NCBI GenBank assembly: GCA_023417975.1
Contig: JAEZDX010000430.1
Span: forward strand, 1 to 9,659
DNA length: 9,659 bases
Direction of reading: 5' to 3'
Source: Bacillota bacterium
GTDB lineage: Bacteria > Bacillota > Clostridia > Clostridiales > Clostridiaceae
The position numbers and the translations under genes are program-made. The notes under the pieces are model-generated. The model was not told the origin of the DNA. It saw only the letters and a list, made by a program, of their open reading frames with translations, and did not search any database. This document shows positions 1 to 6,550 of the stretch, piece by piece (within the stretch, counting starts at the first letter, position 1; every line of letters starts with the position of its first letter).

Positions 1-203
1 CTTAAATCTACAAGCTTGTTCATATCTTCAAAATGTACCTTCAGATATTCATCCCTTGCCTGCTGTTCTTGTGGTGTAAGCTTTGTACTCTGAGCTGTTG
101 AAGCCTCCTGAGTTGCTGTATTATCGCTGCCCTCTGCAAAGGCCATGGTGGATGTTCCGGTTACTAATGCCAGTGTAAGTAAAAATGATATCATTTTTTT
201 CAT
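1..203 (-). CDS. Exported small protein, N-terminal part (cut by window edge)
   Basis: Only the first 67 codons lie inside the window; the frame is open to position 1. The product begins MKKMISFLLTLALVTG, a lysine start, a hydrophobic core and then STMAFAEG, which is a good type I signal peptidase site (AFA before E). The mature part is rich in Ala, Thr, Gln and Ser, then turns charged and helical (LTPQEQQARDEYLKVHFEDM), possibly the start of a coiled coil. A strong AAGGAGGAG ribosome site lies just before the ATG at 203. The gene follows the lipoprotein gene by 24 nt on the same strand, so the two probably share one mRNA. I do not recognise the family. The inference is a secreted or cell-wall-associated protein of unknown role. 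Confidence 0.75.
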   Translation of the reverse strand, partial: MKKMISFLLTLALVTGTSTMAFAEGSDNTATQEASTAQSTKLTPQEQQARDEYLKVHFEDMNKLVDL

Positions 204-227
204 GTATATCTCCTCCTTATTTTTTGA

Positions 228-569
228 TTATTTTACATTAAAGCTTGTAGGTATGTCACTTAGTTCATCCTTGTCGTTAAGTAATGTATCAAGCTCCTCG
301 GAACTAAGCTGCTGAGAAACATCCTCAGCAGAATCCAATTGAACCCCCTCATCCTCTGCCTCAGATTTCATTAAATCCGAGTCTGATATGTTCTTTGCAT
401 CCTTACCCGCTGTTGCTGCACTATCTTCTTTATTAGCTTTACTGCTTTGCTGCGTAGTATTATTTGCTCTGACTTCTTTTATCTTATTCCTGAGCCTGCC
501 GCAGCCTGTAAACATCAATGCCGCTATAGTCAATACACTCACTGCTCCAATGACAAATTTTCTCTTCAA
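228..569 (-). CDS. Small putative lipoprotein of unknown function
   Basis: About 113 residues. The N-terminus MKRKFVIGAVSVLTIAALMF is a signal sequence that runs into TGC, giving a lipobox-like FTGC with lipidation expected at the Cys; Phe at -3 is unusual but tolerated in some lipoproteins. The mature part has a short basic stretch (RLRNKIKEVR) and then a low-complexity acidic, Ser/Asp/Glu-rich tail, which suggests a flexible surface-anchored protein. The open frame extends to a GTG at 578, but that GTG lies inside the only ribosome binding site (AGAGGTG). The TTG at 569, five to six bases after it, is therefore the better start. It is the first gene of a two-gene unit with the exported protein downstream and is divergent from the glycosyltransferase. 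No family is recognised, and the function is unknown. Confidence 0.7.
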   Translation of the reverse strand: MKRKFVIGAVSVLTIAALMFTGCGRLRNKIKEVRANNTTQQSSKANKEDSAATAGKDAKNISDSDLMKSEAEDEGVQLDSAEDVSQQLSSEELDTLLNDKDELSDIPTSFNVK

Positions 570-576
570 TTTTTTC

Positions 577-583
577 ACCTCTT
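577..583 (-). promoter_or_regulatory. Ribosome binding site that decides the lipoprotein start
   Basis: Read on the minus strand the bases are AGAGGTG, followed by AAAAAA and then TTG at 569. The GTG at 578-576 is part of this Shine-Dalgarno core and cannot easily serve as its own start codon, so initiation at the TTG is preferred. Confidence 0.5.
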
Positions 584-599
584 TACATGTTATACTCTA

Positions 600-605
600 A
601 TTATA
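600..605 (-). promoter_or_regulatory. Putative -10 element of the lipoprotein promoter
   Basis: A perfect TATAAT on the minus strand about 20 nt upstream of the ribosome binding site. With a 17-bp spacer the -35 position reads AAATTA, a poor match, which would fit an activator-dependent promoter. The mirrored regulatory element at 638-656 ends 32 bp upstream of this hexamer, the same distance as on the opposite side of the divergent region. Confidence 0.45.
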
Positions 606-637
606 AATAGCCATTGTGGTAATAATTTTAAATAAAT

Positions 638-656
638 GTGTGAAATTGTGTAATGA
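638..656 (-). promoter_or_regulatory. Putative operator, left copy of a mirrored pair
   Basis: Read on the minus strand this is TCATTACACAATTTCACAC. It matches the right copy at 710-729 over almost its full length, with a perfect 10-bp core AATTTCACAC. On the other strand it reads as a tandem TGTGAA-N4-TGTAAT. Two half-sites about one helical turn apart is the usual arrangement for OmpR/PhoB-type response regulators. The regulator is not encoded in the window. Confidence 0.45.
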
Positions 657-709
657 CTCATAAGTTCAATATTCAGCCATTACCTATATAAAAATAGTTT
701 TGACCCTTT

Positions 710-729
710 TCATCACATAAATTTCACAC
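710..729 (+). promoter_or_regulatory. Putative operator, right copy of a mirrored pair
   Basis: TCATCACATAAATTTCACAC on the plus strand, a near copy of the left element in opposite orientation. On the minus strand it is TGTGAA-N5-TGTGAT, which resembles but does not fully match the WalR-type consensus TGTWAH-N5-TGTWAH (G replaces A/T at the fourth base). It ends 32 bp before the TATAAT at 762-767, a position suited to transcription activation. Confidence 0.45.
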
Positions 730-761
730 TACTTTTTGATACTCCTCCGACAACTGTGCTC

Positions 762-767
762 TATAAT
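762..767 (+). promoter_or_regulatory. Putative -10 element of the glycosyltransferase promoter
   Basis: A perfect TATAAT. The nearest -35-like hexamer, TTGATA at 736-741, is 20 bp away, too far for normal sigma-A spacing, again pointing to help from a bound activator. A second TATAAT at 775-780 lacks both a good -35 and the conserved operator spacing. From this promoter the leader would be roughly 50-55 nt. Confidence 0.4.
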
Positions 768-827
768 TAGTTTCTATAATGGAAACTACTGAGTACCAAC
801 CCCTAAAATTTAATGTAAAGGATAATA

Positions 828-2993
828 ATGAGGTATAAGATGAAAAAGATAAAAATCACTAAAAAGCATATTCCTATATTACTGATTGTACTGCTTTCTT
901 CTGTTTTAAATTTCTCGAATTTAGGCATAGAAGGCACAGCCAATTCCTATTACGCCGCTGCGGTACGAAGCATGGTTACAAGCTTTAAAAACTTTTTCTT
1001 TGTATCCTTTGACCCGGCAGGCTTTGTAACCATAGATAAGCCCCCTGTAGGCTATTGGCTGCAAGCACTGTCCGCCAAGCTGTTCGGTTTTAGCGGTTGG
1101 AGCCTATTACTGCCCCAGGCTCTTGCCGGCGTTATCTCCGTAATACTCATATTTCATATTGTAAGAAAGTCCTTTGGTTCTATGGCGGCACATTTGGCAG
1201 CATTATTTCTTGCAATAACACCTGTTTTTGTAGCAGACAGCAGAAACAATACCGTTGATAATATTCTTGTTATGGTTTTGCTTATTGCTTGCCACTACCT
1301 TTCTATAGCAGCAGAAAAAGGTAAAATTAAATATATCCTGCTCAGTATGATTTTTGTGGGCATCGGCTTTAATGTAAAAATGCTTCAAGCATATATGCTT
1401 GTACCTACTGTGTATATTACTTATCTTCTTACTTCGGCTGTATCGTTAAAAAAGAGATTACTGCATTTGGCTGCAGGCTCTGTTATTTTAATTACTGTGT
1501 CCTTGTCCTGGGCCATTATAGTGGATCTCGTACCTGCAAGCAGCAGGCCCTATGTTGACAGCAGTACAAATAATACTGTCATGGAGCTTATTATCGGTCA
1601 CAACGGCCTTGAAAGGCTTGGCCTAAGCAATACTAATAAGGATGGAATGAGAGGTTCAAGAGGAAATGCTCCCAATGGATTTGGGCAAGGTAATAATGGC
1701 GGCTTTGCTCCAAGGGGGGATCAGAATGACTCAGCAGACGGCACCGACTCGGATATGCAGCGACCTCCACAAAATAGGGGTAATTCCTTTAGTCCCAATG
1801 GCGGCGGCGCTCCTATGGGCTTCGGAGGAGGATCAGCACTACAGGGCACCTTTGGTGCAGAAACTCCTGCAGGCTTTACAAGGCTGTTCTCAAGGAACAT
1901 ATTATCGGATCAAATCGTATGGTTTCTTCCGTTAGCAATTCTTGGCTTCTTGGCAGCTGCTTTCAGAGAAAAGCTTAATTTTAAATTGAATAACAAGAAA
2001 AAGCAGGCCCTGATGCTATGGTTTATGTGGTTCTTCCCTGAATTTATATATTTTAGCTTCAATACAGGTTTATTCCATTCCTATTATCTCACTATGCTTG
2101 CCCCACCAATTGCAGCTTTAGCGGGAATTGGTATTTCCTCCATGTGGAACTTTTATAAGGAAGGTGGATTAAAAGCTTGGATACTGCCATTATCTCTTTT
2201 TATAAACGGCACTATACAGCTTATGCTGCTGGCTTACTTTAAAAGCAGCTCCACCATTGTAAGCTTTGCTATACTCCCTGTAGCAATACTGTGCTTTGCA
2301 GCCTCCATTGTATTAGTCTCACTCAACCTTACAAATCAAAATTCTGATGCACGTGAACGCATAAACGAAGGCAGCAGCTCCATAATAAAGAAATCCGCAC
2401 TTTCCTTAGCACTGGTTGGGCTTATTATAACTCCGCTTATCGGTTCAGCGGCTACAATATTTTACCCTGTGAACGGTTCTATGCCTGCAGCTGGGCTTGA
2501 GCTGTTAACTGATAACTCGTCACGAGGGCCTCGAATGAATGCCGGATTTTCACCGGTTTCAGCGGACCATAGCGGTTCGGATTTAACAGATTTCTTACTA
2601 AATAATAAAACAGAAAAGCAGAAGTACTTGCTCGTTGTTTCAAACTCCAATTCGGCTTCCGATATAATTATCAAAACCGGAGAAGCTGTAATGTCTCTTG
2701 GCGGTTTTAAGGGAAATATCCAGCCAATAACTCTTGATGAATTTAAGCAGCTTCAAAAAAACGGTGAGGTACGATATGTCATGGCAGAAGGCGGTATGGG
2801 CATGAGCAGAGGAGGAAGTAGTCCCAACAGTGAAATTATGAATTGGGTAACACAAAACGGTACTTTAGTTTCCGCTGAGCAGTATACAGAAAATGCAAAT
2901 TCCAATAGCGAAAACAGAGGCGGCTTTGGCAGAGGACAATTCGGTCAGCTATATGACCTTATTAGTTTAACAGAAGGTTCTTCATCAAACTGA
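828..2993 (+). CDS. PMT/ArnT-type membrane glycosyltransferase (YkcB-like)
   Basis: 721 residues. This is a polytopic GT-C glycosyltransferase of the kind that moves a sugar from a polyprenyl-phosphate donor to an envelope acceptor on the outer face of the membrane; donor and acceptor cannot be read here. Residues 13-30 form the first membrane helix. The first outer loop carries EGTANSYYAAAVRSM (35-49) and IDKPPVGYW (69-77), hallmark motifs of the ArnT/YkcB group, and DSRNNTVDN (137-145) fits its third conserved block. Residues 268-345 are a Gly/Asn/Pro-rich low-complexity loop, which I recall as usual in this family. Further helices fill about 360-500 and 523-545. The C-terminal soluble domain (about 599-712), with SLGGFKGN and VRYVMAEGG, matches the YkcA/YkcB C-terminal domain. 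ATG 828 follows AAAGGA by 5 nt; ATG 840 after GAGG is a possible alternative. It is divergent from the lipoprotein unit and ends at a strong terminator. Confidence 0.88.
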   Translation: MRYKMKKIKITKKHIPILLIVLLSSVLNFSNLGIEGTANSYYAAAVRSMVTSFKNFFFVSFDPAGFVTIDKPPVGYWLQALSAKLFGFSGWSLLLPQALAGVISVILIFHIVRKSFGSMAAHLAALFLAITPVFVADSRNNTVDNILVMVLLIACHYLSIAAEKGKIKYILLSMIFVGIGFNVKMLQAYMLVPTVYITYLLTSAVSLKKRLLHLAAGSVILITVSLSWAIIVDLVPASSRPYVDSSTNNTVMELIIGHNGLERLGLSNTNKDGMRGSRGNAPNGFGQGNNGGFAPRGDQNDSADGTDSDMQRPPQNRGNSFSPNGGGAPMGFGGGSALQGTFGAETPAGFTRLFSRNILSDQIVWFLPLAILGFLAAAFREKLNFKLNNKKKQALMLWFMWFFPEFIYFSFNTGLFHSYYLTMLAPPIAALAGIGISSMWNFYKEGGLKAWILPLSLFINGTIQLMLLAYFKSSSTIVSFAILPVAILCFAASIVLVSLNLTNQNSDARERINEGSSSIIKKSALSLALVGLIITPLIGSAATIFYPVNGSMPAAGLELLTDNSSRGPRMNAGFSPVSADHSGSDLTDFLLNNKTEKQKYLLVVSNSNSASDIIIKTGEAVMSLGGFKGNIQPITLDEFKQLQKNGEVRYVMAEGGMGMSRGGSSPNSEIMNWVTQNGTLVSAEQYTENANSNSENRGGFGRGQFGQLYDLISLTEGSSSN

Positions 2994-3010
2994 TTTTTAA
3001 TTTAAATTTC

Positions 3011-3046
3011 AAAAGCTTGGCACATTATCAGTGTCAGGCTTTTTTA
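3011..3046 (+). terminator. Intrinsic terminator of the glycosyltransferase gene
   Basis: A 13-bp stem, AAAAGCTTGGCAC (3011-3023) pairing with GTGTCAGGCTTTT (3031-3043) with two G-U pairs, a 7-nt loop, and a run of six T residues at the 3' end. It starts 17 nt after the stop codon and separates this gene from the sdp-like operon. Confidence 0.85.
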
Positions 3047-3054
3047 TATGTATA

Positions 3055-3083
3055 TTTACAATTGTAATATTTAGGTATATACT
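3055..3083 (+). promoter_or_regulatory. Sigma-A-type promoter of the sdpRI-like operon
   Basis: TTTACA at 3055-3060, exactly 17 bp, then TATACT at 3078-3083. This is a near-consensus vegetative promoter. Transcription should begin about position 3090, inside the palindrome at 3085-3106, so repressor binding there would block initiation. Confidence 0.7.
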
Positions 3084-3084
3084 A

Positions 3085-3121
3085 CATTTAGAAATATTTC
3101 TAAATGATATTTTTCTAAATG
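3085..3121 (+). promoter_or_regulatory. Palindromic operator, probably autoregulatory
   Basis: Positions 3085-3106 form a perfect 22-bp palindrome with arms CATTTAGAAAT and ATTTCTAAATG. A third half-site, TTTCTAAATG, recurs at 3112-3121, 15 bp after the second arm. The palindrome overlaps the predicted start of transcription of a gene for an ArsR-family repressor, the usual layout for autorepression. B. subtilis SdpR is known to repress its own operon; binding here is inferred. Confidence 0.65.
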
Positions 3122-3140
3122 TTATAACTGGAGGTTTACA

Positions 3141-3422
3141 TTGGGAATAAGAGAATCTTTTAAAGCTTTATCGGATGATTATAGACGTCAAATTCTTGAA
3201 ATGCTGAAGAACGGAAAAATGACTGCAGGTGATATATCCTCTAGGTTTGATATGACCCAAGCTACGGTATCTCACCATCTTTCCGTACTAAAAGAGGCAG
3301 ATCTTGTCCGCATAGAACGCAGCGGTAAGTACATATATTATGAGCTTAACTCTACAGTTCTGGACGATGTTGTGAAATGGATATTTTCTTTTAAGGAGGA
3401 TTATCATGAAAAAAAGGATTAA
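3141..3422 (+). CDS. sdpR: ArsR-family transcriptional repressor, SdpR-like
   Basis: 93 residues, a complete small winged-helix regulator. Residues 1-25 (FKALSDDYRRQILEMLKNG) are the typical ArsR first helices. MTAGDISSRFDMTQATVSHH (27-46) is the helix-turn-helix, followed by LSVLKEADLV and the wing ERSGKYIYYELN (59-70). The end, STVLDDVVKWIFSF, resembles the SdpR C-terminus. There is no CxC metal site, so it is probably not a metal sensor. The start is a TTG, six bases after GGAGG. The last 17 nt overlap the next gene, an SdpI-like membrane protein, so translation is coupled. In B. subtilis, SdpR is held at the membrane by SdpI when the toxin SdpC is bound, which relieves repression; by analogy this protein would sense the state of its partner. 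No sdpC-like gene is seen in the window. Confidence 0.85.
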   Translation: MGIRESFKALSDDYRRQILEMLKNGKMTAGDISSRFDMTQATVSHHLSVLKEADLVRIERSGKYIYYELNSTVLDDVVKWIFSFKEDYHEKKD

Positions 3423-4098
3423 CTTTTTAACTTTACTATCACTGATTATATGTTTAATACCTTTTGTGGTTTACTTTTACTTGCACTCTCAGCTGCCGGA
3501 ATCAATTCCTATACACTATAATTTAAGCGGAACAGCGGACAGATTTGTATCAAGCTCCAGCTATGAGGTTTTACTTTTATGCAGCGGCAGTTTGTTAGGT
3601 TTTATGTTTATAAAGCTTATATCCTTTATTATTGTGAAATTTACTTTAAGCTTGCAAGAAAGCAATTCAAAGACAAGTTATTTAGTAATGAACGCCGTCA
3701 CCTTCTTCACTGTATTGTTAAGCTCTATACTAAGCATTTACTTTTTATTAGTATCGGCAAATATACAAACTCTTCACACTAATACTCTTTTTAATATTAG
3801 TAATTTTGTATTAGGCCTGCTGGCCATAGTAATCGGAAACTATATGCCAAAGTTCAGACCCAGCAGATTTTCAGGCTTCAGAACGGGAGCCACTCTTTCC
3901 GACGAAACTGTCTGGCTGAAGACTCAAAGATTTGCAGCTCGTTCATGGATAATTGGAGGTATCGCTTTGATTGTTTTGTCTGTTGCCTTCAGCAGTGCAC
4001 CTTTAATTTTCACATTAGTCTTAAGCCCACTCATATATATAATGATGACTGCTGTACCGTTTGTCTACAGCTATAGATTACTAAAATTTATTAATTAA
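3406..4098 (+). CDS. sdpI: SdpI-like membrane protein (DUF1648 + SdpI domain)
   Basis: 230 residues, about six membrane helices (near 6-27, 55-79, 94-117, 128-146, 180-198, 200-222). After the first helix, LPESIPIHYNLSGTADRFVS (30-49) is the DUF1648 signature. The block from GNYMPKFRPSRFSGFRTG (144-161) through LSDETVWLKTQRF (164-176) is the SdpI-family signature. SdpI of B. subtilis (207 residues) gives immunity to the cannibalism toxin SdpC and also signals by sequestering SdpR. This protein is slightly longer but has the same order of parts. A very strong AAGGAGG lies 6 nt before ATG 3406, inside the end of the repressor gene. In many Firmicutes such pairs occur without a toxin operon, so the true stimulus may be another membrane-active compound. 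That part is inference. Confidence 0.82.
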   Translation: MKKRINFLTLLSLIICLIPFVVYFYLHSQLPESIPIHYNLSGTADRFVSSSSYEVLLLCSGSLLGFMFIKLISFIIVKFTLSLQESNSKTSYLVMNAVTFFTVLLSSILSIYFLLVSANIQTLHTNTLFNISNFVLGLLAIVIGNYMPKFRPSRFSGFRTGATLSDETVWLKTQRFAARSWIIGGIALIVLSVAFSSAPLIFTLVLSPLIYIMMTAVPFVYSYRLLKFIN

Positions 4099-4110
4099 AG
4101 GAGATAAGAT

Positions 4111-4458
4111 ATGATGTATATTCTATTAGAAGCTTTATTGCCTTTTTGTATGCTTTTGACTGCTTTTTTACTGTATAAGTTTCCTCCAAAAAGCATAAAC
4201 TCTCTTGCCGGGTATAGGACAAAGAGATCCATGGCAAATTCTGAAGCTTGGAAGGAAGCAAACGAATATTCAATGGCCCTATTTATGAAACTTTCCTTAC
4301 TCTCTCTTTTAGTCACTGTTTTATTGGGCTTTACCTTTGGCTGTTCCGAGGAAAATATTATAGCCGTTGTTTTTATATCCATAGCTTTCATCCTAATATC
4401 GCTTATGCTTATAATATTTTTGACTGAAAAGAGATTAAAAAAAATGTTTGATAAATGA
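4111..4458 (+). CDS. Small SdpI-family membrane protein
   Basis: 115 residues with three membrane helices (about 4-22, 57-76, 83-104). Between the first two, PPKSINSLAGYRTKRSMANS (25-44), continuing EAWKEANEYS, has the proline pair, GYRT and paired-W/Y pattern of the SdpI C-terminal domain without the DUF1648 part. It therefore looks like a stand-alone copy of the half-domain found in the preceding gene. AAAGGAG lies 7 nt upstream of ATG 4111, and only 12 nt separate it from the SdpI-like gene, so it is the third gene of the operon. Its role is unknown; it may form a complex with, or modify the specificity of, the larger SdpI protein. The last 14 nt lie inside the terminator stem of the convergent hydrolase gene. 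Confidence 0.78.
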   Translation: MMYILLEALLPFCMLLTAFLLYKFPPKSINSLAGYRTKRSMANSEAWKEANEYSMALFMKLSLLSLLVTVLLGFTFGCSEENIIAVVFISIAFILISLMLIIFLTEKRLKKMFDK

Positions 4459-4474
4459 TGGCATTTATCAAACA
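4436..4474 (-). terminator. Intrinsic terminator of the hydrolase gene
   Basis: A perfect 13-bp stem (4445-4457 with 4462-4474, 4-nt loop), followed on the minus strand by eight consecutive T residues (4437-4444 on the plus strand are A). It begins 8 nt past the stop of the minus-strand hydrolase gene. On the plus strand no T-run follows, so it is a weaker candidate for ending the sdp-like operon, although the hairpin could still serve both directions. Confidence 0.75.
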
Positions 4475-4481
4475 TCCTCTA

Positions 4482-6248
4482 TTAAACATAAAACTTTTTA
4501 AATATGCAGAAAGCAAGCTTTTTGTGAGTTTTATCTGCAGAAAGCAGGCCTTTTAAATTATAGCCCTTCTGGAACTTATTTGTTCTTCTTGGGCTTCTGA
4601 AATCATACAGTATCCAAGGGCTCACACCCTTGATATACGGCACCTTGCTTATTATATCAAGCTGTTTTCTATAAACCTCTGCCTGGCAATCTTCAGTGAA
4701 AAATTCATCGGTTGTTCCCATGTGTCCGGATAGAGCCTCTGCACCAAATTCCGTAATAATAACAGGCCTGTCCGGCTTACTGTTTTTGAAGGTTTCTATG
4801 AGCTCTTCATAGTCCCCGTTATACCATCCGTAATATTCATTTATTCCTATTACATCCAAGTGTTCAATCAATCTATCACTTATGACTCTTTTTTCCGTAT
4901 TTATAAAGCAGCCTGCAGTTATAAGTCTCGTATTATCAGACGCCTTTGCTGTCCCTACAAGCTCTTTCATGAAACTTAACCTGGCATCCGTATCCACATT
5001 TTCATTTCCTATAGACCAAATAACAACACTAGCTCTGTTATAGTCTCTTATTATAAGCTCTCTAAGCTGATTTTTTGCGTCCTCCAAGGTTACCGAATTG
5101 TCAAAATCGATATCCCAGTTTACAGCTATTTCTTCCCAAAGCATTATTCCTAGTTTGTCCGCACACTCTGTAACTCTTTCTGAATGAGGACATTGTGTAA
5201 GCCTCATGTAATTACAGTTCAATTCCTTGGCCAGCTTTATATTTTCTATAAATTCTTCCTCAGTCATGGCTTTTCCGTTTTCTACACTGTCTTCATGACA
5301 GCATATTCCCTTAAGATAAATAGGCTCGCCGTTTAAATATATATCTTTTCCATAGACCGCTATTTCCCTAAAGCCCACCTTGTCCATAACAACGTCTTGC
5401 TCATATTCAGCTTGAACGGTATACAATGTAGGATTATCCGGAGACCAAAGCTGCAAAGCAGTCTTCAGCTCCAGTGTTCCCTTTCCGTTTACAATATTAA
5501 TGTCCTTTTTAATATTTAAATCCGGTATGCTAAACTTAGCTTTACCGTCCTTAGCTTCTCCATCAATTTCTATTTCCACTTTAATTTTTTGAAGATTTGA
5601 GCCCTCAGCCAAATTAACTCTAAAAGCCTTAATAAAGGTCCTAGGAAGCCTCATAAGCTCTACATCTCTATATATTCCCCCGTAGTTAAACCAATCCATA
5701 TTGTCTGTAGGAACATTTTCTCTTCTTCTTATATTGTTCACTACTACATGAATTCTGTTCTCCTTCTGCAGGTAATCCGTTACCTCAATATAAAAGGGTG
5801 TTGCCCCTCCCTTATGTAGCGCAATAAACTGCTTATTTATAAATATTCTGCACTCGTAATTTACAGCTCCGAATTTAATAAAAACTCTTCCTTCATTTCT
5901 CTTAACATATTTGAAATTTCTTGTGTACACAGCCGTGCCTTCATAATAAAAGTATTTTTCGTCAACCATGTTCCAGCAAGCAGGAACATATACCTGCTCC
6001 CAGTCTTCATAGCTAAAATCGCAAGGTATATCTCTTCCTTCGCAATCCTTAACCTTTTCCTTAAACCACTCGGATCTTAGAAAGGTATCATACGGATCTA
6101 CCTGAAAGCTCCAATATCCATTAAGCTTTTCCTTTGTTCTAAATCTGTCGTATATGATGTTACTATAAGTGATTAGATTATGACTATACTTGCTATAATA
6201 CTCATTATTGTAAATCTGTTTTATATAGCTATTGCTATTTGTCTGCAT
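4482..6248 (-). CDS. Family 2 glycoside hydrolase, beta-glucuronidase-like
   Basis: 588 residues, no signal peptide, so cytoplasmic. Order: sugar-binding jelly roll (about 40-200, with LNGYWSF, PACWN, YEGTAVYTR and FNYGGIYRDV), immunoglobulin-like domain (about 203-295), then the catalytic barrel (about 300-588). The acid/base is predicted as E416 in WSIGNEN and the nucleophile as E500 in IITEFG. NEYYGWY (470-476) is the usual substrate-side block. N564-x-K566-G567 matches the NxKG motif that reads the glucuronate carboxylate in E. coli GUS. The stretch after EEIAVNW is short, so it would lack the long active-site loop 1 of the E. coli enzyme. The usual RTSHYP block is replaced by MRLTQCPHSE (348-357). 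It may release glucuronic acid or a related sugar from small conjugates; a beta-galactosidase or other GH2 activity is not excluded. GGGGGA lies 5 nt before ATG 6248. The first ~30 residues are not part of the domain. Confidence 0.85.
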   Translation of the reverse strand: MQTNSNSYIKQIYNNEYYSKYSHNLITYSNIIYDRFRTKEKLNGYWSFQVDPYDTFLRSEWFKEKVKDCEGRDIPCDFSYEDWEQVYVPACWNMVDEKYFYYEGTAVYTRNFKYVKRNEGRVFIKFGAVNYECRIFINKQFIALHKGGATPFYIEVTDYLQKENRIHVVVNNIRRRENVPTDNMDWFNYGGIYRDVELMRLPRTFIKAFRVNLAEGSNLQKIKVEIEIDGEAKDGKAKFSIPDLNIKKDINIVNGKGTLELKTALQLWSPDNPTLYTVQAEYEQDVVMDKVGFREIAVYGKDIYLNGEPIYLKGICCHEDSVENGKAMTEEEFIENIKLAKELNCNYMRLTQCPHSERVTECADKLGIMLWEEIAVNWDIDFDNSVTLEDAKNQLRELIIRDYNRASVVIWSIGNENVDTDARLSFMKELVGTAKASDNTRLITAGCFINTEKRVISDRLIEHLDVIGINEYYGWYNGDYEELIETFKNSKPDRPVIITEFGAEALSGHMGTTDEFFTEDCQAEVYRKQLDIISKVPYIKGVSPWILYDFRSPRRTNKFQKGYNLKGLLSADKTHKKLAFCIFKKFYV

Positions 6249-6303
6249 AACAATCCCCCGTCAGCGCCTTATCATTTTTGCAATTTTATTTGCATCCCAA
6301 CTT

Positions 6304-6331
6304 ATTATAGCACTTTAAATGAAAAAATCTA
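6304..6331 (-). promoter_or_regulatory. Putative extended -10 promoter of the hydrolase gene
   Basis: On the minus strand TGCTATAAT (hexamer 6304-6309) is a perfect extended -10. A weak -35, TAGATT (6326-6331), lies 16 bp upstream. The expected start is near 6297, leaving a leader of about 50 nt. Within that leader TGCAAA occurs twice with a 12-bp period (6289-6294 and 6277-6282, minus strand), a possible but unproven operator. Confidence 0.4.
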
Positions 6332-6537
6332 TTCACGTAAACGGTTCGATTGGTCTAAACAGCTTGTTTATTCCAAATCATTGTCCATTTATGAAATATT
6401 TCTTGCATATAGAGCATTTATCTATTCACTTACAAATAACTGGTATTTCATATAAGTAAAAGGCTATATTTTAAATTAATGTTGAAATATAATATGTCTT
6501 TATGAGGTGTGCAATAATTAAGCCAAATTCATAGATT
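6310..6537. other. AT-rich intergenic stretch between hydrolase and IS relic
   Basis: No open frame of convincing length on either strand. It carries the -35 area of the hydrolase promoter at its left end. GAGGTGTGCAATAATT near 6505-6520 might be the remains of an insertion-sequence end, because a transposase relic starts just downstream, but no matching inverted copy was found. Nothing else is recognised. Confidence 0.4.
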
Positions 6538-6550
6538 AGGAGGTCAGCTT

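Noticed and set aside
388..635. Plus-strand open frames opposite the lipoprotein gene
   Set aside because: They mirror the minus-strand gene, lack ribosome binding sites and have no recognisable domains.
775..780. Second TATAAT upstream of the glycosyltransferase
   Set aside because: No -35 at acceptable spacing and it breaks the 32-bp operator spacing shared by the other two hexamers; kept only as an alternative.
1660..1870. Gly/Asn-rich stretch of the glycosyltransferase considered as a DNA repeat or an inserted element
   Set aside because: The reading frame is continuous, the repeats are only at the amino-acid level, and I recall such a loop as usual for this family.
4091..4475. Minus-strand open frames opposite the small SdpI-family gene
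   Set aside because: They overlap a gene with clear family motifs and a good ribosome site, and carry none themselves.
6336..6349. CGTAAACGGTTCGA, resembling a catabolite repression (cre) or LacI-family operator upstream of the hydrolase
   Set aside because: Three mismatches at conserved cre positions and no good palindrome around the CG; too weak to annotate.
6180..6455. Plus-strand open frame over the hydrolase start and upstream region
   Set aside because: It covers the 5' end and promoter of the hydrolase, has no ribosome binding site and no recognisable motif.
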